Shown piece after piece: positions 45,414 to 53,400 of a stretch of 64,000 nucleotides of DNA. How positions within the stretch are numbered: the first letter of the stretch is position 1; each line of letters starts with the position of its first letter. The stretch covers positions 1 through 64,000 of the forward strand of contig CANMFO010000001.1 in assembly GCA_947497245.1 (NCBI GenBank), given 5' to 3'. Both the position numbers and the translations under genes were made by a program. The stretch comes from an uncultured Flavobacteriaceae bacterium. Lineage in GTDB: Bacteria > Bacteroidota > Bacteroidia > Flavobacteriales > Flavobacteriaceae. The notes beneath the pieces are model-generated. The model was not told the origin of the DNA, searched no databases, and saw only the letters and a program-made list of their open reading frames with translations.

Positions 45414-48194
45414 CTATTCAACGACCAACCAAGTATAACCATTGGCAGGAATGGTCACCTCCATGTTTATATGGTAGTCCCTTGTTAATTTATATGTCGT
45501 ACTTTTTGCCCCCTTTTCCCTTACGCTTGCCTCGAAGGTCAGCCCGGTATAGTACAAAGGCAGCCGTACATTTCGTTTTATCTTGGAATCGGTAGGATTG
45601 AAAAGCATGACCAGTCCTTTTTCCTTTAGGTAAGGGTTCACATGCATAAACCCGTCCCAGTCCTTGCCCGAAGGGCGCCGTAAATGAATGATGTCACTAT
45701 TGAGGATGTTCCGATATTTTTTGTACCAATCGATGACCTTTTTGACCACGGCCTTGGTCTTGGGCGTATCGTACAATCGAGGTCCGCGGTAACAAGCTTG
45801 TACCCCCGACCCATAGTTTTGCATCATGTGGTTTTCATAATCCACCAAATGATCGTTCAGCGGCTCCAAAGTAGCCGCGGCCCCGCCACCGTGATATTCC
45901 GTCAAAGGCACAAATGTCCAGCACATACTGGGTATGCTATTCCAAAGTCCGTCATAAATATTGGCCCGCCCCAATATCAATTGTCGGTCCCTGGGCAGGG
46001 ACCAATTGACCTCTCGATAGCCTATGCCCGTCTTGTTGGTACCGGAGTTCAGATAAAAATCGGGCACGTTCATGTAAATACCTTCGGAACGCATCCATTT
46101 GTACAGGCCCTGTATCTGGGCGTACTGCTTCCACTGGGAATCTTCCAGCCCATTGTGGTGCGCGTGCGTCGTAGAGGCGCAGACGTTGCCCGGATAGGAA
46201 CCATCGTTTTCGAAAACCTGCATTCCCGTTTTTGCGAAGAATTTTTTGATCTTCCTGAAATAGCCATGGCCCCATTCGCTGCTCAGGCAAGGCGAAGAAC
46301 CAAAAATCATTCCCCCACGTTTGCCGGTCTTTGGATTGATGACATCGACCTCATCACTGATCCAACGGCTCGACAGCAGGGAATATCCACCCAATTCCAC
46401 CCCCTTGCTATTGGCGTAATCCACCAAATCCTTAAATTTTTGATAATAGGCTTCTTCCTCATTTTCCATGTCCAATCCGCTGCCGAAGCTCAGAATGATC
46501 ATTTCATATCCCACTTCAGCGCATTGATCGACCGCTGTTTTTATTTTTTTTGGATCGATGGAAGTCAAATGCAAGAAAATTGGGTTCTCGGTGGTCCATG
46601 GTGAAATGGTGCGGTACATTTTTCTCAAAAACAATCCTTTTCGCTCCTTATCGTGACTGTCAAAAGGAGTTTCCCAGACCCTAAAGGTGGCGAAGGATCC
46701 CCCTGAAGGAATTCCGGTATCGGGCCCTATGGGCGGTCTTACCTCCAAAATACAGGGCAATTGCAGGGGATAATTGGTCTGTGAGGTATAACGGGGATCC
46801 GTTTCCCAAAAGGTGGTCTTGTCCGAAGTCTTTTGCTGCATGGCACCAAAAGCATAATCTGTCTCAACATGTATGTTCGGCTTCTCCCAATGTTCGGGAA
46901 TGTCCACCAAGTTTTCTCCCTCGACCATCGCCAATGTTTCCAATTTAAAACGGTTCAGGTGAATGGGCAGTCCACCGGCATTGGTGACTTCGATCCACTT
47001 GCCCAAGGTGGGGATATGGTCATAGAGCTCATAGTGCACCTTGACATATACATCGTCTTTTTTTAGCGTAAAAATAATTTCCTTGCCCGTGGGCATGTCT
47101 TTGTTCGATGTCCATCGAACGCGTTTCCAGTCCAATCTGTCTTTGATATCCTTGACCTCAAAATCCTCGACTAAAAAGGCATTTGGGGCTGCAGCCAGCT
47201 GATCCACCCATTTCATGAGGGTATAGGCATATTCGGGTTGTTTGCCCAAGCCTCCGATGCCATATCTTTTTCCATCAATGGTCAAGGTCCCTTCATTGGA
47301 AACGGCGCGCAAAAGGCTTTCCCCTTCCATTTGATTGATATAATCGATGGTAGCCAAATTGGGCAGTACTCGGAATACCCTTGCTATCAATCCGTTGGAC
47401 AGAACGATATCCGCATTGCTTTCCGTTCCATAGACATGGGCCTTGGCCTTGGTATTGTCGATCAGCCAATCGTAGTCCGTTTGCTGTAGCGGCAAAGTGG
47501 TTTTGGGAAGCCTACTGATTTTTGACCGTAATTTTTCACTGATATCGGAGGGAAGACTGGGAGCTTCGCCAATATATTCCTGGCCGACCGTAATGGGTGG
47601 AATTTCAAAGTACCGTATGGTAGGGTCTATCCAAACAGCTTGATCGCCGCTGGCCCCATCCCCGGCGTCTTCAACGACCAATTCCAAAACCCCCTTGATT
47701 ACCTTGATTTTTACTTCCTTGGCTTTATCGCCGCCATGTACCATACCGCTATTGTACACTTCTTCCCCATTATTGCGTATTTTAAAAACAACACTGCCCT
47801 TGCCCACCTTGCCGTTTTCGTCCCCGATGCCCAAAAATTGCTTTTGTGTTTTAGTGATGTTGTAAAATCGTTTGGTACCATCGGTGAGTGGTATGGATCG
47901 TACATTTTTTGTTCCGTAATCGATCTTGGAATCATTGACGCCTATCTTGGCGGTAAAAATATCGTCATGGAAGAGCTTGATCCGAATATTGGAAGTGGCA
48001 TGCACTCCAATACCTTCCTTAAAAATTTTCCCGGCAATGGAAAGTTGTTCTCCTGATACGGATTTGTTCCTGACCGGGGCGCCATAGGTCTGCTCTGCCA
48101 ATGAAATGTCCAGATCGGCCACCTTAATGCTGGATTGGGCATTCCCGGCCACCGCACTAAAAAATGCTAAGGACAGAAGTATTATTTTCTTCAT
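45414..48194 (-). CDS. Secreted NPCBM-domain protein with alpha-galactosidase-like barrel
   Basis: About 926 residues from the ATG at 48194, which gives a clean signal peptide (MKKIILLSLAFFSAVAGNAQ). An NPCBM carbohydrate-binding domain follows (about 25-195; EGIGVHATSNIRIKL, then IGVND, and GAVW-like QAVWIDPTIRYF). A middle beta-rich region leads to a GH36/GH27-like TIM barrel (about 535-800). D664 in the VFENDGSYPG motif sits where a retaining nucleophile could lie. It is a candidate glycosidase for the phosphonate-bearing glycan. Family assignment below the clan level is uncertain. It starts 88 bases after the FAD gene. Confidence 0.75.
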   Translation of the reverse strand: MKKIILLSLAFFSAVAGNAQSSIKVADLDISLAEQTYGAPVRNKSVSGEQLSIAGKIFKEGIGVHATSNIRIKLFHDDIFTAKIGVNDSKIDYGTKNVRSIPLTDGTKRFYNITKTQKQFLGIGDENGKVGKGSVVFKIRNNGEEVYNSGMVHGGDKAKEVKIKVIKGVLELVVEDAGDGASGDQAVWIDPTIRYFEIPPITVGQEYIGEAPSLPSDISEKLRSKISRLPKTTLPLQQTDYDWLIDNTKAKAHVYGTESNADIVLSNGLIARVFRVLPNLATIDYINQMEGESLLRAVSNEGTLTIDGKRYGIGGLGKQPEYAYTLMKWVDQLAAAPNAFLVEDFEVKDIKDRLDWKRVRWTSNKDMPTGKEIIFTLKKDDVYVKVHYELYDHIPTLGKWIEVTNAGGLPIHLNRFKLETLAMVEGENLVDIPEHWEKPNIHVETDYAFGAMQQKTSDKTTFWETDPRYTSQTNYPLQLPCILEVRPPIGPDTGIPSGGSFATFRVWETPFDSHDKERKGLFLRKMYRTISPWTTENPIFLHLTSIDPKKIKTAVDQCAEVGYEMIILSFGSGLDMENEEEAYYQKFKDLVDYANSKGVELGGYSLLSSRWISDEVDVINPKTGKRGGMIFGSSPCLSSEWGHGYFRKIKKFFAKTGMQVFENDGSYPGNVCASTTHAHHNGLEDSQWKQYAQIQGLYKWMRSEGIYMNVPDFYLNSGTNKTGIGYREVNWSLPRDRQLILGRANIYDGLWNSIPSMCWTFVPLTEYHGGGAAATLEPLNDHLVDYENHMMQNYGSGVQACYRGPRLYDTPKTKAVVKKVIDWYKKYRNILNSDIIHLRRPSGKDWDGFMHVNPYLKEKGLVMLFNPTDSKIKRNVRLPLYYTGLTFEASVREKGAKSTTYKLTRDYHINMEVTIPANGYTWLVVE

Positions 48195-48282
48195 AACTGA
48201 ATACTTTGTGGGCTTGCGCACTCGATTTTTGAGGTCGTCAATAGCACTGAACAGCGCGGATTTTTGTCTAAGGTACCGCATT

Positions 48283-49518
48283 TTATCCACTTACCTTTTT
48301 CGATCTGGCCGCTGCACATTTGTTCAACCATTCCTTGGAAAACGGGTCTATTTCACCGAATCGGGTTATTTTAAATTTGGAATAGTCGAACGGGCTGGTT
48401 CTTCCGGCCGCCATTTCCGCTATGCCCAGGCCCACACCGCCCGCCACCGAAATACCCGCTCCGCAACATCCCGAGGCTATCAAAAAGCCCTCAAGGCCAG
48501 GGATGTCGCCCAAAACCAGCTGCGAGTCCGGGGTATACCCCGAAAAGCCCGCTATATGGTATTTAATTCCAATATCGTAGAACGCCGGAAAAAAGCGAGC
48601 CAATCTTTCGCCGTTTTCAACAAGATCATCCATGCCCCCATCGGCACTAAAAACAAAATCCGTAAGGTCTTTCGGAACGTCTTTGGGCGACGCTACCAGG
48701 GAACCGCCCTCGCGAATTCCGAACAATAGGCTTCCCCCTTCGGGACGGGCGTAGGCCTGCGCATCGGGCAATAGGACCATAGGTGAATCCATTGGAAATA
48801 TATCTGCCTTTTCGGTAATCCAATATTGGCTCCTTACCGGGGCCATCGGGATACCCACTCCGATCTCTCCTGCCAGTATGGGAGCCCAAACACCCGCGGC
48901 ATCCACAACCGTATTTGTATGGATATCCCCTTCTGAGGTATGTATCCCTTTTATGGCCCTTCCTTCCCAAATGAGGCCCAAAGCTTCCACGCCCTGCCGT
49001 ATTTGAGCTCCTCGTTTTCTGGCGCAACGGGCAAAAAAGGAGCCCAGCATATAGGGGTCACAATACCCTTCATCGGGTACAAATGCAATTTTTAGGGCTT
49101 CGTCCACTTTTAGCCAGGGAGCTTTTTTTTGCGCTTCTTCCTTGGATATGTAATAGGCCTCTTGGTCGTATTCCTTGGCAATGGCCATTAAGGCCTCCAA
49201 GTCTTTTACTTTGGCCTCGCTGGCTGCAAAGTGCATCATACCGGAATACTTGAAATCCAGATTTTCTCCCAGATCGGCCTCCATTTCCTTGGCGACCCTA
49301 AAGGTCTCCACGGTCAGGGGGATATAGGAACGCTTGGACCGCAGCATGGTCATTAAGGCAGCGGCCCGACTGGTGGCGGCATTGTTCAGTGCATTTCGTT
49401 CTAGGAGTACTACTTTCTTATCAGGATTGTTCCGGATATAGTAATATGCGATGGCGCAGCCAAATATTCCACCCCCAACAATGGCCAAATCCGCATTTTC
49501 AACTGAAGTAGCGTCCAT
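48283..49518 (-). CDS. FAD-dependent amino-compound oxidoreductase (DAO family), candidate PbfD-like enzyme
   Basis: About 411 residues from the ATG at 49518. The dinucleotide-binding motif LAIVGGGIFGCAIAYYY is near the N-terminus, followed by LLERNALNNAATSRAA and, at the C-terminus, SGYTPDSQLVLGDIPG and ASGCCGAGISVAGG, typical of sarcosine/dimethylglycine-oxidase-like flavoproteins. Related FAD enzymes next to phosphonate genes (PbfD) oxidise N-methyl-aminoethylphosphonate or aminoethylphosphonate to phosphonoacetaldehyde. The gene is driven by a phnA-type promoter through the truncated phnA, with which it overlaps by 20 bases. The frame is also open upstream to a GTG at 49572, so the exact start is uncertain. 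Confidence 0.72.
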   Translation of the reverse strand: MDATSVENADLAIVGGGIFGCAIAYYYIRNNPDKKVVLLERNALNNAATSRAAALMTMLRSKRSYIPLTVETFRVAKEMEADLGENLDFKYSGMMHFAASEAKVKDLEALMAIAKEYDQEAYYISKEEAQKKAPWLKVDEALKIAFVPDEGYCDPYMLGSFFARCARKRGAQIRQGVEALGLIWEGRAIKGIHTSEGDIHTNTVVDAAGVWAPILAGEIGVGIPMAPVRSQYWITEKADIFPMDSPMVLLPDAQAYARPEGGSLLFGIREGGSLVASPKDVPKDLTDFVFSADGGMDDLVENGERLARFFPAFYDIGIKYHIAGFSGYTPDSQLVLGDIPGLEGFLIASGCCGAGISVAGGVGLGIAEMAAGRTSPFDYSKFKITRFGEIDPFSKEWLNKCAAARSKKVSG

Positions 49519-49750
49519 CTCCGTTTTTTTTGCGTTCGAAACACCATGACTTTGCACTGGGGCGGTCACCACGGCCCCTTTTGCCCCTGTTTTGACTTTC
49601 TCCAGGTAGGATAATGGGCACTTTTAAGTATTTGGGGTCGTCCATCATCACCTCCGCAGCCTTTTCGTAATAGCGATAGGGGATTCCGTCCATACCTATT
49701 CCCGAGATCGGCCGGCCAACCTCGGGGTAATCTCTAGAGTTGATTTTCAT
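49499..49750 (-). pseudogene. phnA: Truncated phnA copy (internal deletion plus frameshift)
   Basis: It starts MKINSRDYP like phnA. It matches PhnA residues 1-34, then jumps to residues 90-110 (MMNDPKYLKVP.IL..SQN), then loses the phnA frame by one extra base and stops at 49499. The missing piece is exactly 56 codons, equal to the distance between two GGAGGTGATG repeats in intact phnA; one such copy remains here at 49646-49655. The nucleophile segment is gone, so no hydrolase activity is possible. The remaining 83-codon frame overlaps the FAD gene and may serve as a translated leader. Confidence 0.85.
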
Positions 49751-49778
49751 ACGTAACAATGAAATCTTTATTTTTGCA

Positions 49779-49811
49779 TTAAAGTATAAAAAATATACAT
49801 ATAGTATAATT
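49779..49811 (-). promoter_or_regulatory. phnA-type promoter in front of truncated phnA and the FAD gene
   Basis: On the minus strand AATTATACTATATGTA (49811 down to 49796) is identical at all 16 positions to the phnA element. It is followed by 9 bases and TACTTTAA (49786-49779), 28 bases before the truncated phnA ATG. The sequences between and beyond these elements differ from those at phnA, so the conserved blocks have been kept selectively. Confidence 0.7.
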
Positions 49812-49860
49812 ATTCTTGTAAGAAAAACGAGCTCTTTATTTTTTGTTTCTGGGTCGCCGC

Positions 49861-50082
49861 ATGAAAAAGGAAACTGTGTCGGGCAGGATCAATACTATTT
49901 CAAAAAAAAGTTTCATGATACTCACGGTAAATGACCAACTTCAAACGGACTCAGGGATGCGAATCGGAACATATATCATGGAATCCCCGTGTTTGTTGAA
50001 GGTGTGCCATATTGATGTGGGGCCGGATTTCATCGTGCACCCGCTTCCCAAAGGAAAGGTACGCCGCAATCATCCTATTTGA
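49861..50082 (+). CDS. Possible small ORF of unknown function
   Basis: A 73-codon frame beginning MKKETVSGRINTISKKSF lies between the truncated phnA promoter and the winged-helix regulator, slightly overlapping the latter on the opposite strand. It has no signal peptide, no membrane segment and no family I recognise. It may be chance; the only support is the sizeable start-to-stop frame in a region otherwise empty of genes. Confidence 0.2.
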   Translation: MKKETVSGRINTISKKSFMILTVNDQLQTDSGMRIGTYIMESPCLLKVCHIDVGPDFIVHPLPKGKVRRNHPI

Positions 50083-50954
50083 AGTTTATAGCCCCTGCCA
50101 TGAATATTGACAAGTTTGACGTTGGGGTCCTTTTCGAGTTTTTTTCTAAGTTTCGAGATATACATATCAAGGCTCCTACCGACGATCACTCCTTCATTTT
50201 CCCATACCTCTTTCTGTATGGTCTCCCTGGCTATGGTTTGATTGGGGGCTTTTGCAAAAATGTTCAAAATCCTGGATTCCTTAGGGGTAAGTTCTGTTTT
50301 TTCCCCATCGATCAGAAGGTATTGCTCCCCATGGGAAAATAGGTATCTCCCTATTTTGGGGGTGGTGTCGTGAAAGGCGGGAAGCCCTTTCCAGATCGCT
50401 CCGCTCCCGGTCTTCCGTTTATGATAGCTACTAATGGCTAAGAACAGAATGGTAAGGCCCAATATCGAAATGCCGGGAAGCGCATATTTTTTTTGCAATA
50501 GCGTATCCGATCTTTGAAACTTTAAATTGATGGAATAGAAATTCTCAGGAGGAATTCTTCCTCTGCACGGGACAATATCGTTTTGCTCCGTACCCAAAAT
50601 CGCATATCCGAATATGACCTCATCGTTGGAACTTTCGGTGACATTGACTACATAGTCCGGGGGAAGTCCATGTTTGGAGATTATCTGGCGGATAATCTGT
50701 ACCAAAGAGTCAGGTTGAAAACTGAACTTGCTCTCAAATTGTATTTTGTATTCGTTTTTTTTGAGTTGTTCCACCGGCAGGACCCTCGAAGTCGAATCTC
50801 CCGAATGAAGCAATATCTCATGGCCGATCTTTCTGATGACCACAAGCTCTTTGTTCTGTTCAAAATCCTTCCCGTTGTTTCCAGCAATTTGGAACACGGC
50901 AAGAAAAACAAGCAGTGACAAACCAACAAAACCAAACCAATGATTAAGGTGCAT
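50070..50954 (-). CDS. Membrane-anchored winged-helix regulator (ToxR-like, OmpR/PhoB-type DNA-binding domain)
   Basis: A 294-residue protein with one hydrophobic segment at 6-24, a periplasmic region (25-157), a second membrane segment at 158-176 and a cytoplasmic winged-helix domain at about 199-294 (GEKTELTPKESRILNIF, VGRSLDMYISKLRKKL, NIHGRGYKL). There is no receiver domain, so it is a one-component transmembrane sensor-regulator. Three TTTACAA repeats with an exact 11-base period lie just upstream of its start codon, as expected for OmpR-family binding, and could control both it and the divergent protease. Confidence 0.85.
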   Translation of the reverse strand: MHLNHWFGFVGLSLLVFLAVFQIAGNNGKDFEQNKELVVIRKIGHEILLHSGDSTSRVLPVEQLKKNEYKIQFESKFSFQPDSLVQIIRQIISKHGLPPDYVVNVTESSNDEVIFGYAILGTEQNDIVPCRGRIPPENFYSINLKFQRSDTLLQKKYALPGISILGLTILFLAISSYHKRKTGSGAIWKGLPAFHDTTPKIGRYLFSHGEQYLLIDGEKTELTPKESRILNIFAKAPNQTIARETIQKEVWENEGVIVGRSLDMYISKLRKKLEKDPNVKLVNIHGRGYKLQIG

Positions 50955-50991
50955 GTGTAAAATTAAACCATTCTGTTTGTAAAGACTTTCA

Positions 50992-51020
50992 TTTACAAGA
51001 AATTTACAATGTTTTTACAA
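50992..51020. promoter_or_regulatory. Three TTTACAA direct repeats with 11-base period (candidate operator)
   Basis: TTTACAA is found at 50992-50998, 51003-51009 and 51014-51020. The 11-base spacing places each repeat on the same face of the helix, the arrangement used by PhoB/OmpR-type winged-helix proteins. It lies between the divergent winged-helix regulator and the protease gene. Confidence 0.6.
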
Positions 51021-51108
51021 CCTTCTTAGGCCGATTTGGCCCGATGCGTGCCTAAATTTAACCATGCCATATATCAACGATCGATCTAATGGAACAATAA
51101 TCATTAAG

Positions 51109-52251
51109 ATGCGCGAGCTTCAGTTGCTTTTTTTTCTTTTGCCCCTAATCGGTCTTGCTCAGAACAGAGAAGATTGGATCGACAGGCCCATTGGGGAATG
51201 GCCCCAAATTGCATTGGTAAACCATGTGCAATATAAAAATGGGGATCAATATATTGATCCCTCCTTTACTTATGCCGGAACTGGATTCTTGATCGATACC
51301 GGGAAAGATACCCTGGCAGCCACGGCCAAGCATGTTTTGTGGATTGCCAAAAACACCAGCTCCGAAACGGTACAGATCAACAAGGAACTGGAGCGATGGG
51401 TCATGACACCCAAGACGAATACAAGGGATTCCGTGGTAGTGGACAGGCTCATGAACGAGGATGGCAATGAAATATTGGAAGGTCCACGTTCCACAATTAC
51501 AGAGAGGGACTGGATTGTTTTTACCGTCAAAGCGGCCTCTGCGAACCTCCATCCCCTAAAACCGCGCTATACCGCTTTGGAACCGGATGAGAAAGTATAT
51601 ATTCCCACTTGCGCATATGCCGACAGTGCCTGTAGTGTATACCAGGGAAAACTTCTTAGAAAAGAGGGAATGGACCTACTGATCGAACTAAACATGAACA
51701 AAAATCTGGGCGGTTCAAGCGGTTCCCCGGTGATTGATGCAAACGGCCACTTGATCGGTATTTTATCGTCGGGTACCCAAGACCAGGTTACGGGAAAGAA
51801 CGTCAAAGTTGCCGTTTCAACGGAATACCTGTACCGTGTATTATATAAAAAGGTAGGGTATAACACACCCAAGGAAGACTACGGGGAACTGATTTTGAAA
51901 ACGGTTCTGGAACAGGGTTTGGAAAAAGCCATCAAGCAATTTGTTGATTTGAAAAATGACCCCCAAAACTACTACAGATATAACCTTAGAAGTTCCAATA
52001 AGAACGGTTTGCGCGAAACGGGGAAAAAATTGATGGAAGCGAACCGCATACCGGAAGCTATCGGAATATTGGAACTCAATGCGAAAATGAACAGTAGTTT
52101 TTATGGCGATTTCAATCTATTGGCAAAAGCGCACCTTATGGACGGTAACAAACAAAAGGCCATGGAATACTATCACCTATCGATGGAGAGGTACAATAAT
52201 GAAAACAACATGGCATTTAAGGAAATGGCCAAATTGCTTGGAAAAAACTGA
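51109..52251 (+). CDS. Secreted trypsin-like serine protease with TPR-like C-terminus
   Basis: About 380 residues from the ATG at 51109, which gives a signal peptide (LLFFLLPLIGLAQ). The chymotrypsin-fold triad is visible in TAKHVLW (His), ERDWIVF (Asp) and GGSSGSPV (Ser). The C-terminal 120 residues are helical and TPR-like (PEAIGILELNAKM, KQKAMEYYHLSME). It is divergent from the membrane winged-helix regulator and shares the TTTACAA operator region, so it may be that regulator's target. Confidence 0.8.
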   Translation: MRELQLLFFLLPLIGLAQNREDWIDRPIGEWPQIALVNHVQYKNGDQYIDPSFTYAGTGFLIDTGKDTLAATAKHVLWIAKNTSSETVQINKELERWVMTPKTNTRDSVVVDRLMNEDGNEILEGPRSTITERDWIVFTVKAASANLHPLKPRYTALEPDEKVYIPTCAYADSACSVYQGKLLRKEGMDLLIELNMNKNLGGSSGSPVIDANGHLIGILSSGTQDQVTGKNVKVAVSTEYLYRVLYKKVGYNTPKEDYGELILKTVLEQGLEKAIKQFVDLKNDPQNYYRYNLRSSNKNGLRETGKKLMEANRIPEAIGILELNAKMNSSFYGDFNLLAKAHLMDGNKQKAMEYYHLSMERYNNENNMAFKEMAKLLGKN

Positions 52252-52368
52252 TTTGCAATCAGTCCCTTCCCAACCCCGGGCCATCAGCAGATGGTACCTT
52301 TCAGGGTACCGTTTTCCAATAGGGGAACAAACGGCGGAATGGTTTGGGACCATAAAAACAAAAGAACA

Positions 52369-53184
52369 ATGAAATATAAAATTTTGATCATTGCCTGTTT
52401 GCTCCTTGGCCCTTCCCGTGGGCAGGACAACCGTGCGGCCCATACCGACTGGGTATTCGTTGAGGGAGGAACTTTTGAACAAGGAAAAAACCAGTTTATC
52501 GTTACCCCAGGGGGTGATTCGATCTTTGGCATGACCAGTCCCCATCGTATGGTGGAAATCAGTGATTTCTATATCAGCAGATACGAAATTACGGTGGGCC
52601 AATTTAAAGTGTTCTGTGAGCGTACCGGTAGAAAAATGCCCGCTCCCCCGGCAGAATCGGCCCATGGGAAAAAGGGGATTTATAAGTGGGAGGATGATAA
52701 GCCCATGTTGTCCACTTGGGACGAAGCCAGCGCGTACGCAAAATGGGCTGGGGGCAGACTGCCGACCGAAGCGGAATGGGAATATGCGGCGAAAGGGGGA
52801 CAAAAGAGCAGGGGCTACAAATATAGCGGGAGCGACGACCCCACCGAGATAGGCTGGGTGGGGGAGAACTCCGATAGCATTTTTCATTCTGTGGGGCAGC
52901 TAAGGCCCAATGAACTTGAACTGTTCGATATGACCGGAAATGTCACCGAGTGGGTGTCCGATTGGTACCACCCAGAAAAAGACAGTTTGGTTAGCCATAT
53001 CGACCCCCAGGGCCCACCGGACGGTGAACAAAAGATCTCCAAGGGAATCAGTTGGTTTTATGATGGATATGGAGAAGATGGCAAACCTCTGGAATACGGA
53101 ATACATATGCCCGAAGTGCGGTACCAATCTCCGATAAGCACGCGGAACGATGGATTCGGTTTTCGAATCGCCAAGGACCGGTAA
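52369..53184 (+). CDS. Secreted SUMF1/formylglycine-generating-enzyme-like protein
   Basis: About 271 residues from the ATG at 52369 with a signal peptide (LIIACLLLGPSRG). The FGE-sulfatase fold is clear: WVFVEGGTFEQG, YEITVGQFKVFCE, RLPTEAEWEYAAKGG, MTGNVTEWVSDWY and a final FGFRIAKDR. The paired active-site cysteines of true formylglycine-generating enzymes are not visible, and no sulfatase gene is in the window, so it is more likely a structural or binding member of the family. Confidence 0.85.
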   Translation: MKYKILIIACLLLGPSRGQDNRAAHTDWVFVEGGTFEQGKNQFIVTPGGDSIFGMTSPHRMVEISDFYISRYEITVGQFKVFCERTGRKMPAPPAESAHGKKGIYKWEDDKPMLSTWDEASAYAKWAGGRLPTEAEWEYAAKGGQKSRGYKYSGSDDPTEIGWVGENSDSIFHSVGQLRPNELELFDMTGNVTEWVSDWYHPEKDSLVSHIDPQGPPDGEQKISKGISWFYDGYGEDGKPLEYGIHMPEVRYQSPISTRNDGFGFRIAKDR

Positions 53185-53400
53185 GGCGCGAGGTACGAAG
53201 AAGAAGCGTTGTTCCGGACGATCCGATCGCGAACTCCTTGGAGGCTGTACTGTCCGGCAAGGACCATGTGCTAGTTCGCACGTAAAAAACTGTTGTCCGC
53301 AAAGGAATAGCAACTTCACGGGGGAAGTGGGCAGGTCGTCCCTTGGTTCAAGTGAACGGGACAACATGTTCCGCAACGGGGATCCAACTTGTTGACGAGT

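Noticed and set aside
53150-53395. Open frame after the SUMF1-like gene
   Set aside because: It mostly overlaps the gene in another frame and the intergenic space; composition is that of random frame, with no domain or start context.
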